In this document: positions 25,188 through 34,670 of the stretch, one piece after another | How the letters are laid out: each line of letters begins with the position of its first letter | How positions within the stretch are numbered: position 1 is the first letter of the stretch | Notes under the pieces: generated by a model | Told to the model about the DNA's origin: nothing | The model's database searches: none | The model's input: only the letters and a program-made list of their open reading frames with translations | Translations under genes and position numbers: made by a program | NCBI RefSeq assembly: GCF_004912275.1 | Contig: NZ_STGY01000083.1 | Span: 124,001-188,000 of the forward strand | DNA length: 64,000 nucleotides | Source: Glycomyces buryatensis | Lineage (GTDB): Bacteria; Actinomycetota; Actinomycetes; Mycobacteriales; Micromonosporaceae | Direction of reading: 5' to 3'

Positions 25188-26817
25188 TGTCGGTGCCGAA
25201 GGGCACCGTGGTGACGAACCCGGTGGCCAGGGTGCCGTCGTCCAGTTCGACCTTGCCGAGCGTCATCGGCTCGGGCAGTGCGGTCAGGAAGCGGCCCAGC
25301 GCGGTCGGGCTCAGCAGCCAGCGCTCGCCGGGCAGGGAGACGCCTCTGGCCGTCCTGACCACGACCGGCTTGGGCGGCTCGATCTTCAGCGCGTACATGC
25401 GGTAGGCCGGGGCGGTCGCGACCTCGCCGGCGAGGCGGGCGCCCAGGTCGGTGAGCTGGCCGTTGAGGGGCATGCCTTGGAGGTGGGCACCGAAGACCAC
25501 CAGCTCCGCCTCGGCCGGGGCGAACAGCGGGCTCGGCTCGCCCGTGATCCGCGCGGCCAGGTCGAGCGCGACCTGGTCGGCGAAGGCCGGGGTGATCACG
25601 CTGACGCCGAAGCCCTTCGTGCCGGCGGTCCCGGCGGGGATCGCCACGGCCGCCATGTCGAGCAGGTTCACGAAGTTCGTGTAGGTGCCCATCTTGGCGT
25701 TGACGGCGATCGGGTCGGCCTCGACCTCAGTGATCCGGGGGTGCAGCGGCGCGGTCGGCAGCAGCAGCGCGTCGAAGCCGTCGAGCAGGCGCATCGCCTC
25801 GACACGGGCCGCGCGGAGCCGCTGCTGGTCGGCCACCAGGTCGGCGCCGCTGAACTTCTTGGCGCCCATGACGATCTCGGCGACGGTCGCATCGACCGCA
25901 TCGGGCCAGGCGTCGATGTACTCGCCGAAGGCCGCGTACCGCTCGGCCACCAGGGCACCCTCATAGAGCAGCAGTGCGGCCCGCAGCAGCGGCTGCACGT
26001 CGAGCTCGACGCACTCGATCCCGGCGTCCTCCGCCTTCGCGAGCGTCTCGGTCCACAGCGGAACGAAGGCGGGGTCGAGCGGGGCCAGGTCGTCGGCCCG
26101 CGGCACGGCGACGCGAGCCCGCGGCGGTGCGGCCAACGCGATGTCGGCGGGCCAGGGACGCGAGGCCGGGTCGGCCTCGCTGGGGCCGGTCATGACCCGC
26201 ATGGCCGCAGCGGCGCCGGCCAGGTCGGGGGCGAAGACGGTCACGCAGTCGTAGGAGGCGCAGGCGGGGACGACGCCGTCGACCGGCACCAGGCCGAGGC
26301 TCGCCTTGATGCCGACGATCCCGTTGAGGGCGGCGGGGACGCGCCCGGACCCGGCGGTGTCGGTGCCGAGCGCGAAGTCGGCCACGCCGAGGGCGACGAT
26401 CACGGCCGAGCCGGACGACGAGCCGCCGGAGATCAGCGCCGGGTCGTGGGCGCTGCGGACGGCCCCGTGGGGGCTGCGGGTGCCGACCAGGCCGGTCGCG
26501 AACTGGTCGAGGTTGGTCTTGCCCAGGCAGATCGCCCCGGCCGCGCGGAGCCGGGCGACCGCGGTCGCGTCCCGCTCGGGCCGGTAGGCGAAGGGCGGGC
26601 AGGCGGCGCTGGTGTCGAGCCCGGCGACATCGATATTGTCCTTGGCGGCGTAGACCTTCCCGGCCAGCGGCAGGTCCTCCCCCGCCGCCAGCGCGGCCTC
26701 CACCCGCTCGGCCTCGGCGAGCACGTCGGCCTTGTCCCGCAGGACGATCCACGCCTCCGGCCGGTCGGTTGCGGCGATGCGCGCGAAGGCCGCCTCGACC
26801 CGTTCGATGGTGTTCAC
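25147..26817 (-). CDS. atzF: allophanate hydrolase
   Basis: 556 residues. Amidase-signature domain with the triad Lys59 (VYAAKDNID), cis-Ser133 (GGSSSGSAV) and nucleophile Ser157 (GTDTAGSGRVPA). The family's C-terminal domain runs from ~440 to the end (VVFGAHLQGMPLNGQLTDLGARL...YRMYALKI). It splits allophanate to ammonia and CO2, the second step of ATP-dependent urea degradation. ATG 26817 is 30 bp after urea carboxylase, and it is the last gene of the urt operon. Confidence 0.96.
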   Translation of the reverse strand: MNTIERVEAAFARIAATDRPEAWIVLRDKADVLAEAERVEAALAAGEDLPLAGKVYAAKDNIDVAGLDTSAACPPFAYRPERDATAVARLRAAGAICLGKTNLDQFATGLVGTRSPHGAVRSAHDPALISGGSSSGSAVIVALGVADFALGTDTAGSGRVPAALNGIVGIKASLGLVPVDGVVPACASYDCVTVFAPDLAGAAAAMRVMTGPSEADPASRPWPADIALAAPPRARVAVPRADDLAPLDPAFVPLWTETLAKAEDAGIECVELDVQPLLRAALLLYEGALVAERYAAFGEYIDAWPDAVDATVAEIVMGAKKFSGADLVADQQRLRAARVEAMRLLDGFDALLLPTAPLHPRITEVEADPIAVNAKMGTYTNFVNLLDMAAVAIPAGTAGTKGFGVSVITPAFADQVALDLAARITGEPSPLFAPAEAELVVFGAHLQGMPLNGQLTDLGARLAGEVATAPAYRMYALKIEPPKPVVVRTARGVSLPGERWLLSPTALGRFLTALPEPMTLGKVELDDGTLATGFVTTVPFGTDITAAGGWRAHQAA

Positions 26818-26847
26818 TCGATCCCCTATCTTCTTGTGCTGCCGCGC

Positions 26848-29800
26848 TTATTCGGCGATGACCAGCAGCGGCGAGCCGGGCGCGGCCTGCTCGCCGGGTT
26901 TGGCGAGGACGCGCGTGACGGTGCCGGACACCGGTGCGGTGACGGGCATCTCCAACTTCATGGCCTCCAGGACGACGACCGCCTCGCCCGCTGAGACTTG
27001 TTCGCCTGCTTCGACATTGACTCTCCACACACTGGCGGCCATGGGTGCTTCCACTAGGGTCTCACCCGGTTCGAGTGCGACAGCGGCGCCCGCGGTCGGG
27101 TCGGGTTCGGTCATGTCGCGGTCGAATTCGCCGGCGTCGGCCCAGCGCTGCCTCTCGGCCTCGAACGCGGCGGCTTGGCGGGTGGAGAACGCGTCGATGG
27201 ATTCGGCGTTGTCGGCCAGCAGGCGCCGGTAGTCGGCGTAGGCGAATTCGCCATCGCGGATGTCGATCTCGCGCCTACCGGCGGCGAGTTCGCGGCGGAT
27301 GTCGACCAGTTCCTCCTCGGAGACGCGTTCGAACACGACGCGGTCGAAGAACCGCAGCAGCCACGGCAGGCCGTCCTTGAAGGAGCCGAGGTCGCGCAGG
27401 CCCGACCAGATCGGCGCGGTGCGGCCGACCAGCTGGTAGCCGCCCGGGGAGTCCATGCCGTAGATGCACATGTAGGAGCCGCCGATGCCGACGGTTCCCT
27501 CGGCGGTCCAGGTGCGGGCCGGGTTGTACTTGGTGGTCACCAGGCGGTGGCGCGGGTCGACCGGGACCGCGGCGGGCGCGCCCAGGTAGACGTCGCCGAG
27601 TCCGAGGACGAGCCATTCGGCGGCGGTGGCGATGTTCGCGACGTCCTCGATGGAGTCCAGGCCGTTGATGCGGCGGATGAACTCGATGTTCGAGGGGTTG
27701 AACAGGGCGTCGTCGCGGACGTTGGTGGAGTAGCGGGCGATGGCCTCGTCCACTACGGAGTCGTTCCAGGAGATGGGCAGCCGCACCTCGCGGGACGGCA
27801 CCACCATGTCGTCGATCACCGGGAGGTCGGCTTCGAGCTCGGTCAGCAGGCCGGTGAGGGAGCGGATCGACAGCACGTCGGGGTCGACGTGCAGGTGGAG
27901 GGAGCGGACGCCGGGGGTCGTGTCGATGATTCCGGCGGGGGCGGCCGCGGCGAGCGAGTCCATGAGGGCGCCGACGCGCATGCGCAGCCCCAGGTCGAGG
28001 TGCATGGGCCCGTATTCGAGCAGGATCGCGTCGTCGCCGGCGCGGCGGTAGGCGACGTCGGGGCGGTCCGCATTGCCTTCGATGAACGCGAGCGTCGCGT
28101 CGTCGTCCGCGGCGCCGATGAGCGGGACCGGGACGGAGACGGGCGCGGCGCGGAGCCGGTCGGCCTCGATTTCGGCGACGGGCACGAAGGTGACCGTGTC
28201 GCCGGGGCGCAGCTGCCCGAGCTTCCACCGGTCCGATGTGGTCACGGTGAACGGGCAGGCGAAGCCGCCCAGGCTCGGCCCGTCCGGCCCCAGGAGGGCG
28301 GGGGTGTCGCCGGTGAAGTTCACGGTGCCGACCGAGTACGGGTTGTCGTGCAGGTTGGACGGGTGCAGACCCGCCTCTCCCCCATCGGTTCTGGCCCACT
28401 TCGGCTGCGGCCCGTCGAGACGGACCCCGGAGCGTCCCGCGTGGACCTGGACCTTCCAGGTGGCGTCGTAGACCGTCGCCATGTCGTGGCGGGTGAAGTA
28501 GTGCGGCGCGGGCTGGGGGCCGGGTGTGACCGCCAGGGTCCAGTCGTGGCTGAACGAGGGGCGCTCGGCGACAGGAACGGGTGCGGCGGTGCCGGTGGCG
28601 GCGGCGAGGTCGGGCAGGAGCCGGTCGCCGGTGCGCAGCTGGTCGCCGGTGTAGCCGCCGATGCGGCCGGGCGGGAAGGTCGAGGCCGAACCCAGGAACG
28701 TCGGAACGTCAAGGCCGCCTTGGAAGAGGATGTAGGCGCGGGCTCCGGCGTCGGCGATCTGGCCGACGGCGAGGTCGCTCCCGGAGGGCACCGCGATCGG
28801 CTCCCACTGCTCGCAGGTCTCGCCGTCGAGCGTGACCGGTGCGGGGGCGCCGGTGACGCAGACGGTGACCGGGACGCTGAACCGCAGGGTCGGCCCGGCG
28901 ATGGTGCACTCCAGGCCGGGCAGGCCTTCGGCATTGCCGAGCGCGCGGTTGCCGAGCCGGAACGAGTAGTCGTCCATGGGGCCCGACGGCGGGACGCCGA
29001 CCTGCCAGTACCCGATGCGGCCGGGGAAGTCCTGGACGGTGGTGAGCACGCCGGGGGCGATCACGTCGATGCGCGGGCTGGTGTCATCGATGTGGGCGAC
29101 GGTGCTCGTGGTGTGCTCCACGGCCGCGACCCGGGGGTCGACCGCGGCGGCGCGCAGCTGCCCGAGGTTGGTGTGGACGCCCTCGATCCTGGTCTCGGCC
29201 AGCGCATCGGCGAGCGCCGACCAGGCGGCCTCGCGGGTCGCTCCGGCGGTGATCACCTTGGCGAGCATCGGGTCGTAGGTGGCCGGGACGTCGATGCCGC
29301 GTTCGATCCAGGTGTCGACCCGGACCGCCGCCGGAAACTCGGCGCAGGTGAGCAGGCCGGCGCTGGGGAGGTGGTCGCGGGCGGGGTCTTCGGCGTAGAC
29401 GCGTGCCTCGACGGCGCTGCCCTGGACGGGCGGGCCGGCGTCGGGGACGCCTTCGAGGAAGTCGGTGTCGCCGGCGGCGGCGCGGATCATCCATTCGACC
29501 AGGTCGATCCCGAGGACCGCCTCGGTGACCGGGTGCTCGACCTGGAGGCGGGTGTTGAACTCCAGGAAGGAGGCCTCGCCCCGGTCGGCGTCGTAGATGA
29601 ACTCGACGGTTCCGGCGGAACGGTAGGCGGCGGTGGCGGCCAGCGTGCGGGCCGCGGTGTGCATCTGCTCGCGGACGTCAGCGGGCAGGCCGGGCGCGGG
29701 GGCCTCCTCGATGACCTTCTGGTGGCGCCGTTGGAGGGTGCAGTCGCGATCGGCGAGGCTGACCACGCGGCCTTCGCCGTCGCCGAAGACCTGGACCTCG

Positions 29801-30423
29801 ACGTGGCGGGCCCGGCGGACGTAGCGCTCCAGGTAGACGGCATCGTCGCCGAAGTTGGTGGCGGCGAGGCGCTTGACGGAGGTGAAGACGTCGGCCAGTT
29901 CGGCGGGATTCTCGGCGACGCGCATGCCGATGCCGCCGCCGCCGGCGGAGGCCTTGACGATGACGGGGTAGCCGATCCGCGCGGCGGCGGCCACAGCCTC
30001 GTCGGCGCTGTCGAGTGCGGCGGTGCCGGCGGCCAGCGGCACTCCGGCGGCGGTCGCGGCCTCGCGGGCGGTGACCTTGTCGCCGAACAGTTCGAGCTGT
30101 TCGGGGGTGGGGCCGATGAAGACGAGTCCGGCCTCGGCGACGCGGCGGGCGAATTCGGCGTTCTCGGCGAGGAACCCGTAGCCGGGGTGGACGGCCTGGG
30201 CACCGGTGTCCTTGGCGGCCGACAGGATCGCGTCGACGTTCAGGTAGGACTCGGCGGGGGCGGCGGGGCCGACGCACACGGCCTCGTCGGCGTCCCTCAC
30301 ATGCAGGGACGCGGCGTCGGCTTCGGAGTAGACGGCGACGGTCTCGATGCCGAGGGTGTGGGCGGTGCGGGTGATCCGCCGGGAGATCTCGCCTCGGTTG
30401 GCGATGAGGATGCGGTCGAACAC
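26848..30423 (-). CDS. uca: urea carboxylase (biotin-dependent)
   Basis: 1191 residues. Biotin carboxylase ~1-445 (FDRILIANRGEI, VKASAGGGGIGMR, EFNTRLQVEHPVTE); the carboxyltransferase/KipA-like AHS2 and KipI-like AHS1 modules ~450-990 (VQDFPGRIGYWQVGVPPSGPMDD); a helical linker; and C-terminal BCCP with biotinyl-lysine in EAMKLEMPV, 35 residues from the end. It carboxylates urea to allophanate with ATP and bicarbonate. GTG 30423 is chosen because the protein then begins VFDRILIANRGEI; an in-frame TTG at 30441 is possible. No DUF1989 carboxyguanidine deiminase subunits are nearby, which favours urea over guanidine. Confidence 0.95.
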   Translation of the reverse strand: MFDRILIANRGEISRRITRTAHTLGIETVAVYSEADAASLHVRDADEAVCVGPAAPAESYLNVDAILSAAKDTGAQAVHPGYGFLAENAEFARRVAEAGLVFIGPTPEQLELFGDKVTAREAATAAGVPLAAGTAALDSADEAVAAAARIGYPVIVKASAGGGGIGMRVAENPAELADVFTSVKRLAATNFGDDAVYLERYVRRARHVEVQVFGDGEGRVVSLADRDCTLQRRHQKVIEEAPAPGLPADVREQMHTAARTLAATAAYRSAGTVEFIYDADRGEASFLEFNTRLQVEHPVTEAVLGIDLVEWMIRAAAGDTDFLEGVPDAGPPVQGSAVEARVYAEDPARDHLPSAGLLTCAEFPAAVRVDTWIERGIDVPATYDPMLAKVITAGATREAAWSALADALAETRIEGVHTNLGQLRAAAVDPRVAAVEHTTSTVAHIDDTSPRIDVIAPGVLTTVQDFPGRIGYWQVGVPPSGPMDDYSFRLGNRALGNAEGLPGLECTIAGPTLRFSVPVTVCVTGAPAPVTLDGETCEQWEPIAVPSGSDLAVGQIADAGARAYILFQGGLDVPTFLGSASTFPPGRIGGYTGDQLRTGDRLLPDLAAATGTAAPVPVAERPSFSHDWTLAVTPGPQPAPHYFTRHDMATVYDATWKVQVHAGRSGVRLDGPQPKWARTDGGEAGLHPSNLHDNPYSVGTVNFTGDTPALLGPDGPSLGGFACPFTVTTSDRWKLGQLRPGDTVTFVPVAEIEADRLRAAPVSVPVPLIGAADDDATLAFIEGNADRPDVAYRRAGDDAILLEYGPMHLDLGLRMRVGALMDSLAAAAPAGIIDTTPGVRSLHLHVDPDVLSIRSLTGLLTELEADLPVIDDMVVPSREVRLPISWNDSVVDEAIARYSTNVRDDALFNPSNIEFIRRINGLDSIEDVANIATAAEWLVLGLGDVYLGAPAAVPVDPRHRLVTTKYNPARTWTAEGTVGIGGSYMCIYGMDSPGGYQLVGRTAPIWSGLRDLGSFKDGLPWLLRFFDRVVFERVSEEELVDIRRELAAGRREIDIRDGEFAYADYRRLLADNAESIDAFSTRQAAAFEAERQRWADAGEFDRDMTEPDPTAGAAVALEPGETLVEAPMAASVWRVNVEAGEQVSAGEAVVVLEAMKLEMPVTAPVSGTVTRVLAKPGEQAAPGSPLLVIAE

Positions 30424-30474
30424 GGTAGGTCTCGCTCTCAAAGCTGCGTTCTTGCTGGAGTCGGGGGTGCGGGA

Positions 30475-31188
30475 TCAGGGCCTGACGGCGCCGGCGAGGC
30501 GGGCCCATGACAGGGCGGCCTCGGCACGGGTGACCACTATGGATCGGGAGGTCTCGATGTGCCGCGTGAGGATCTTCGTCGACTCCTCATAGCGGCCTTC
30601 GAGGGCGCCTTCGGCGATCTCGATGTGCTCGATGATCGTCGCGGCCATGCGTTCGGCGGTGAAGTAGTCGAACATGCGGGCCGGGCGGATGCGGTTGTTG
30701 ACGACCTTGAGCGCCTCGGCCAGCTGCGGGTTGCCCGAGGCGGCCAGCAGGGTGAGGTGGTAGCGCTCGTCGGCGTCGACCATGCCGGCGCTCGGTTCGG
30801 GCGGGGACTGGCGCATCGCGTACCAGCGGTCGAGTTCGGGGCCGAGCAGGTCGCGGTCGTGCCGGATCTCGGGGTCGGCCGCGGCCCGCGCCAGCCCGCG
30901 CAGCTCCAGCGTCAAGCGGACCTCGTAGAGGTCGTTGAGCTGGTCGATGCGGGGTCGGTACGGATACAGGCCGTCGCTCTCGCGCGAGACGAGGCCGTCC
31001 GCGTTGAGGCGGCTCAGCGCCTCGCGTACGGGGGTGCGGGAGACGCCGTAGTTCCCGGCCAGGCGCTCCTCGCCGAGGCGCTTGCCCGGCTCGTACTTGC
31101 CGGCCATGAGGTCGGCGCGCAGGGCCATGTAGACGCGGGCGGCCAGCGGCTCGTCCGTCTCCGGCAGGGGTTCGTATTCCACGGTCAT
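30475..31188 (-). CDS. GntR-family regulator with FCD domain
   Basis: 237 residues. Winged helix ~14-80 (RVYMALRADLMAGKYEPGKRLGEERLAGNYGVSRTPVREALSRLNADGLV). The all-helical FCD effector domain follows (VRLTLELRGLARAAAD, HLTLLAASGNPQLAEAL, HIEIAEGALEGRYEESTKILTRHI), with metal-binding-type His residues. ATG 31188 overlaps the urtE stop (ATGA), so it is cotranscribed with the transporter and precedes urea carboxylase by 51 bp. Probable local regulator of urea genes; the candidate operator upstream of urtA has a TTGTATAC core. Confidence 0.93.
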   Translation of the reverse strand: MTVEYEPLPETDEPLAARVYMALRADLMAGKYEPGKRLGEERLAGNYGVSRTPVREALSRLNADGLVSRESDGLYPYRPRIDQLNDLYEVRLTLELRGLARAAADPEIRHDRDLLGPELDRWYAMRQSPPEPSAGMVDADERYHLTLLAASGNPQLAEALKVVNNRIRPARMFDYFTAERMAATIIEHIEIAEGALEGRYEESTKILTRHIETSRSIVVTRAEAALSWARLAGAVRP

Positions 31189-31877
31189 ATCGCCATCGCC
31201 TCCCGGACGTCGGTCTCGGCGCCGGAGCCGGTCTCGCCGTGGGAGGCGATGCGGCCCCCGCGCAGGACGTAGTAGCGGCTGGCGGCTTGGAGTGCGAAGC
31301 CCAGGTGCTGTTCGACCAGGAGGACCGACAGGCCGCCCCGCGCGGCGAGGTCCACGACGGTGGCTTCGATCTCGGCGACGACGTTCGGCTGGATGCCCTC
31401 GGTGGGCTCGTCCAGGATGAGCAGTCGCGGCTCGGTGATGAGGGCGCGTGCGATGGCCAGCTGCTGGCGCTGCCCGCCGGACAGCAGCCCGGCCTGGCGG
31501 CCCAGGAGGCCCTTCAGCGCCGGGAACATGTCGAGCTGTTCGGCGATGAGGGCCTTGCCGCGCCCCCGGCCGTCGGCGACCAGCCGCAGGTTCTCCAGGG
31601 TGGACAGGTGCGCGAAGCACTGCTGTCCTTGGGGCACGTAGGCCATGCCGTCCTTGACGCGCTTGTTCGTCGGTTTGGCGGTGACGTCGGCGCCGTCGAG
31701 GGCAACGGTGCCGCCCATGGCCGGGATGAGCCCGACGACGGCCCGCAGCAGGGTGGTCTTGCCCGCGCCGTTGTGGCCCATGATGGACACGACCTCGTCG
31801 GTTCCGACTTCGAGGTCGATCCCTTGGACGACGGCCGAGCGGCCATATCCGCAGGAGAGGTCACGCAACTCGAGCAT
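31185..31877 (-). CDS. urtE: urea ABC transporter ATP-binding protein UrtE
   Basis: 230 residues from MLELRDLSCGYGRSAVVQ at 31877. LivF-type ATPase: Walker A GHNGAGKTT, signature LSGGQRQQLAIARALI, Walker B LLILDEPTEGIQPNVVAEI. The EGIQP phrase is typical of UrtE. It energises urea import with UrtD through UrtB and UrtC. The start lies inside urtD (17-nt overlap). The frame is open further upstream, but that part reads urtD in another phase. Confidence 0.95.
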   Translation of the reverse strand: MLELRDLSCGYGRSAVVQGIDLEVGTDEVVSIMGHNGAGKTTLLRAVVGLIPAMGGTVALDGADVTAKPTNKRVKDGMAYVPQGQQCFAHLSTLENLRLVADGRGRGKALIAEQLDMFPALKGLLGRQAGLLSGGQRQQLAIARALITEPRLLILDEPTEGIQPNVVAEIEATVVDLAARGGLSVLLVEQHLGFALQAASRYYVLRGGRIASHGETGSGAETDVREAMAI

Positions 31878-32670
31878 CGGCGGTCTCCATGTCTTTAGAG
31901 GGAGCACCTTTGGAAGGTGCAGTCTCGGAAGGTGCGGCGTTGCTGGTGCCCAGGTAGACCTCCTGGACCTTGGCATCGGTCGAGACCTCGTCGACCGATC
32001 CGGCGGCGAGGACGGCCCCGGCGTGCAGAACGGTCACGCGGGAGGCATTGGCCCGCATGAAGTCCATGTCGTGCTCGACCACGGCGACGGCGCGGTCGGC
32101 GGCGATGTCGTGGAGGAGCTTGCCGGTGGTCTCGCGCTCCTCGTGGCCCATGCCGGCGATCGGTTCGTCCAACAGCAGCACGTCGGCGTCCCCGACCAGG
32201 AGCATCCCGATCTCGAGCCACTGCTTCTGGCCGTGCGCGAGGATCCCCGCGTCGGTGCCGGCGTGGTCGGCCAGGCCGATGCGCTCCATCGTCTCGAGCA
32301 CCTGCTGCGGCAGGTGCTTCCTGCGGCGCAACAGGCTCCAGGGACTGCGCCCGGCTCCGGCGGCGATGTCGAGGTTCTGCGCGACGGTGAGGTTCTCGAA
32401 CACCGTCGCCGTCTGGAAGGTGCGGCCGATGCCCTTGCGGGCGATGTGCGGGATCTTCTTGCCGCGCAGTTCCTCGCCGTCCTTGGTGACCGAGCCGGTG
32501 TACTTGGCCAGGCCGGTGATGGCGTCGACGAGGGTGGTCTTCCCGGCCCCGTTGGGTCCGATGAGGAAGTGGACCTCGCCGCGGCGAAGTTCCAGATCGA
32601 CGCCGTCGACGGCCTTGAAGCCGTCGAAGCTGACTTCAATGTTCTTGCAGGTCAAGAGGACGTCATTCAT
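31861..32670 (-). CDS. urtD: urea ABC transporter ATP-binding protein UrtD
   Basis: 269 residues. LivG-type ATPase: SFDGFKAVDGVDLELRRGEVHFLIGPNGAGKTT, GIGRTFQTATVFENLTVAQN, LAHGQKQWLEIGMLL (variant signature with HGQKQ) and Walker B LLLDEPIAGM. FDGFKA and the HGQKQWLEIG variant are characteristic of UrtD. A low-complexity tail (PSETAPSKGAPSKD) follows residue ~245. ATG 32670 overlaps the urtC stop as ATGA. Confidence 0.95.
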   Translation of the reverse strand: MNDVLLTCKNIEVSFDGFKAVDGVDLELRRGEVHFLIGPNGAGKTTLVDAITGLAKYTGSVTKDGEELRGKKIPHIARKGIGRTFQTATVFENLTVAQNLDIAAGAGRSPWSLLRRRKHLPQQVLETMERIGLADHAGTDAGILAHGQKQWLEIGMLLVGDADVLLLDEPIAGMGHEERETTGKLLHDIAADRAVAVVEHDMDFMRANASRVTVLHAGAVLAAGSVDEVSTDAKVQEVYLGTSNAAPSETAPSKGAPSKDMETADARVA

Positions 32671-33758
32671 GCGGTCGCCTCCACGGCTTCGGCATTGTTC
32701 TTGAATCGGAAACGCTTGGCCAGCGCGGGGATCGAGGCGATCCCGCCCGGCAGCAGGGCGATGACGACGATGAACAGGAGCCCTTGCGCGTAGGTCCACG
32801 CCGAGGGGAACTGCTCGGAGAGGGTGGTCTGGGCCCAGGCGACGGCGAGCGCGCCGATGACCGGCCCGAGGAGGCTGGCGCGGCCGCCGATGGCGACGCC
32901 GAGGATGAACATGATGGACGGGACGATGCCGATGCTGGCCGGGGAGATGATCCCGACGACCGGCACGAACAGCGCCCCGGCGATCGAGGCGAGCAGCGCG
33001 GCGACCGCGTAGGCGACGACCTTGATGTTCGCCGAGTCGTAGCCGAGGAAGCGGACGCGTTCCTCGGAGTCGCGGACGGCCACGAGCAGTTCGCCGTAGC
33101 GGGAGCGGCGCAGCTGGAGCGAGAGTGCGACGACGGCGAGCAGGACGGCGGCGACGATGAAGTACAGCATCTGCTGGTTCACCGGGTCGTTGATGGTGTA
33201 GCCGAAGAAGTACTGGAAGCGGGAGATGCCGTTGAATCCGCCGAGGGACTGCTGTCCGATCAGGAGGATCGCGAAGGCGCCTGCCAGGGCCTGGGAGAGG
33301 ATCGCGAAGTAGGCGCCCTTGACGCGGCGTTTGAAGACCGCCAGGCCGAGGAGGACGGCGAAGGCGGTGGGGAGGATGAGGATCGCGGCGATGGTGAAGA
33401 CCGGGGAGGCGAACGGGGCCCAGTAGGCGGGCAGGGAGCGGATGCCGGCGAGCTCCATGAAGTCGGGGACGGCGCCGGGCCCGTTGCGGAACTCCGCGTC
33501 GGCCATCTTGAGGTGCATGGCCATCAGGTAGGCGCCCATGCCGAAGTAGACGCCCTGCCCGAGGGTGAGCATGCCGCCCCTCCCCCAGGCGAGGCCGATG
33601 CCGACGGCGACGATCGCGTAGCACAGGAACTGGGCGAACAGGCCCAGCCGGAAGCCGGACAGCAGCAGCGGCATGATTCCGAACAGGGCCACGGCGGCGC
33701 CGGCGAAGCCGGACCAGATGCCGAACTTCGATTGGAAGAACTTGCTCACTGCACTCAT
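32667..33758 (-). CDS. urtC: urea ABC transporter permease UrtC
   Basis: 363 residues, LivM-type permease with about ten helices. Includes GIGLAWGRGGMLTLGQGVYFGMGAYLMAMHL and NGISRFQYFFGYTINDP, typical of UrtC. A long extracytoplasmic segment at 85-115 is expected in this subfamily. Forms the channel with UrtB. Overlaps urtB by four bases (ATGA) and urtD likewise. Confidence 0.95.
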   Translation of the reverse strand: MSAVSKFFQSKFGIWSGFAGAAVALFGIMPLLLSGFRLGLFAQFLCYAIVAVGIGLAWGRGGMLTLGQGVYFGMGAYLMAMHLKMADAEFRNGPGAVPDFMELAGIRSLPAYWAPFASPVFTIAAILILPTAFAVLLGLAVFKRRVKGAYFAILSQALAGAFAILLIGQQSLGGFNGISRFQYFFGYTINDPVNQQMLYFIVAAVLLAVVALSLQLRRSRYGELLVAVRDSEERVRFLGYDSANIKVVAYAVAALLASIAGALFVPVVGIISPASIGIVPSIMFILGVAIGGRASLLGPVIGALAVAWAQTTLSEQFPSAWTYAQGLLFIVVIALLPGGIASIPALAKRFRFKNNAEAVEATA

Positions 33759-34639
33759 GCGAGGCTCCTTGTCCGCAGCGTGAACAGGCCCTGGGGGCGC
33801 AGCTGGAGGAAGACGACGATGACGATGAAGACGCCGACCTTGGCCAGCGACGCGGTCGAGTTGGTCTCGAAGACCGCTTGGAGCGTGCCGAGCGCCACCG
33901 CGGCGATCACCGCGCCCTTGATGCGGCCCATGCCGCCGGCGACGACGACCAGGAACGCGTCGACCAGATAGGACTGGCCGGTCGTCGGGCTGGTCGAGCC
34001 GATGAGAGTCAGGGCGACGCCCGCGATCCCGGCGAGGCCGGAGCCGATGAAGAAGGTCGCGGCGTCGACCTTGCGAGTGGAGATCCCGGCGGTCTCGGCG
34101 AGGTCGCGGTTGCCGACGACGGCGCGGATGCGCCGCCCGGCCGGGGTGAAGCGCAGGACCAGCGTCACCGCGGTGACCGCGACGATGGCGAGCGCCATGA
34201 TGAACAGGCGGGTCTTGGGGAGGGTGGTCCCGAGGATGTCGACGCCGCCGCGGAGGAATTCGGGGACGGACACGTTGACCGCCTGGGCCCCGAACGAGTC
34301 GCGGGCGACCTGCTGGAGGATCAGCCCGACCCCGAAGGTCACCAGGAGGGTGTCGAGGGGGCGGTGGTAGAGGCGCCGGATGAGCAGCGCCTCCAGGATG
34401 AATCCCATGAGGCCGCCGACGAGGAAGCCGATGGGGAGGGCGATCAGGAGGGAGACGCCGGCGTCTCCGATCACCTGCTGGGTGACGTAGGCGGTGTAGC
34501 AGCCGGCCATGATGAACTCGCCGTGCGCCATGTTGATGACGCCCATCTGGCCGTAGGTGAGCGACAGGCCCAGGGCCGCGAGCAGCAGAATCGATCCGGT
34601 GCTCAAGCCGGTGAGCAGTTGTCCTACAAGCATGTCCAT
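33755..34639 (-). CDS. urtB: urea ABC transporter permease UrtB
   Basis: 294 residues, LivH-type permease, eight or so helices: LAALGLSLTYGQMGVINMAHGEFIMAGCYTAYV, RRLYHRPLDTLLVTFGVGLILQQ and VVAGGMGRIKGAVIAAVALG. The GVINMAHGE motif is the usual branched-chain/urea permease signature. ATG 34639 lies 31 bp after urtA. Confidence 0.95.
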   Translation of the reverse strand: MDMLVGQLLTGLSTGSILLLAALGLSLTYGQMGVINMAHGEFIMAGCYTAYVTQQVIGDAGVSLLIALPIGFLVGGLMGFILEALLIRRLYHRPLDTLLVTFGVGLILQQVARDSFGAQAVNVSVPEFLRGGVDILGTTLPKTRLFIMALAIVAVTAVTLVLRFTPAGRRIRAVVGNRDLAETAGISTRKVDAATFFIGSGLAGIAGVALTLIGSTSPTTGQSYLVDAFLVVVAGGMGRIKGAVIAAVALGTLQAVFETNSTASLAKVGVFIVIVVFLQLRPQGLFTLRTRSLA

Positions 34640-34670
34640 GCGTTCGTCTCCTTCCTGATCGCCCGGTGGA

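Noticed and set aside
27175-30510. 1111-codon plus-strand open frame opposite urea carboxylase
   Set aside because: Low-complexity Gly/Val/Asp composition, no motif; mirror frame of a verified biotin carboxylase.
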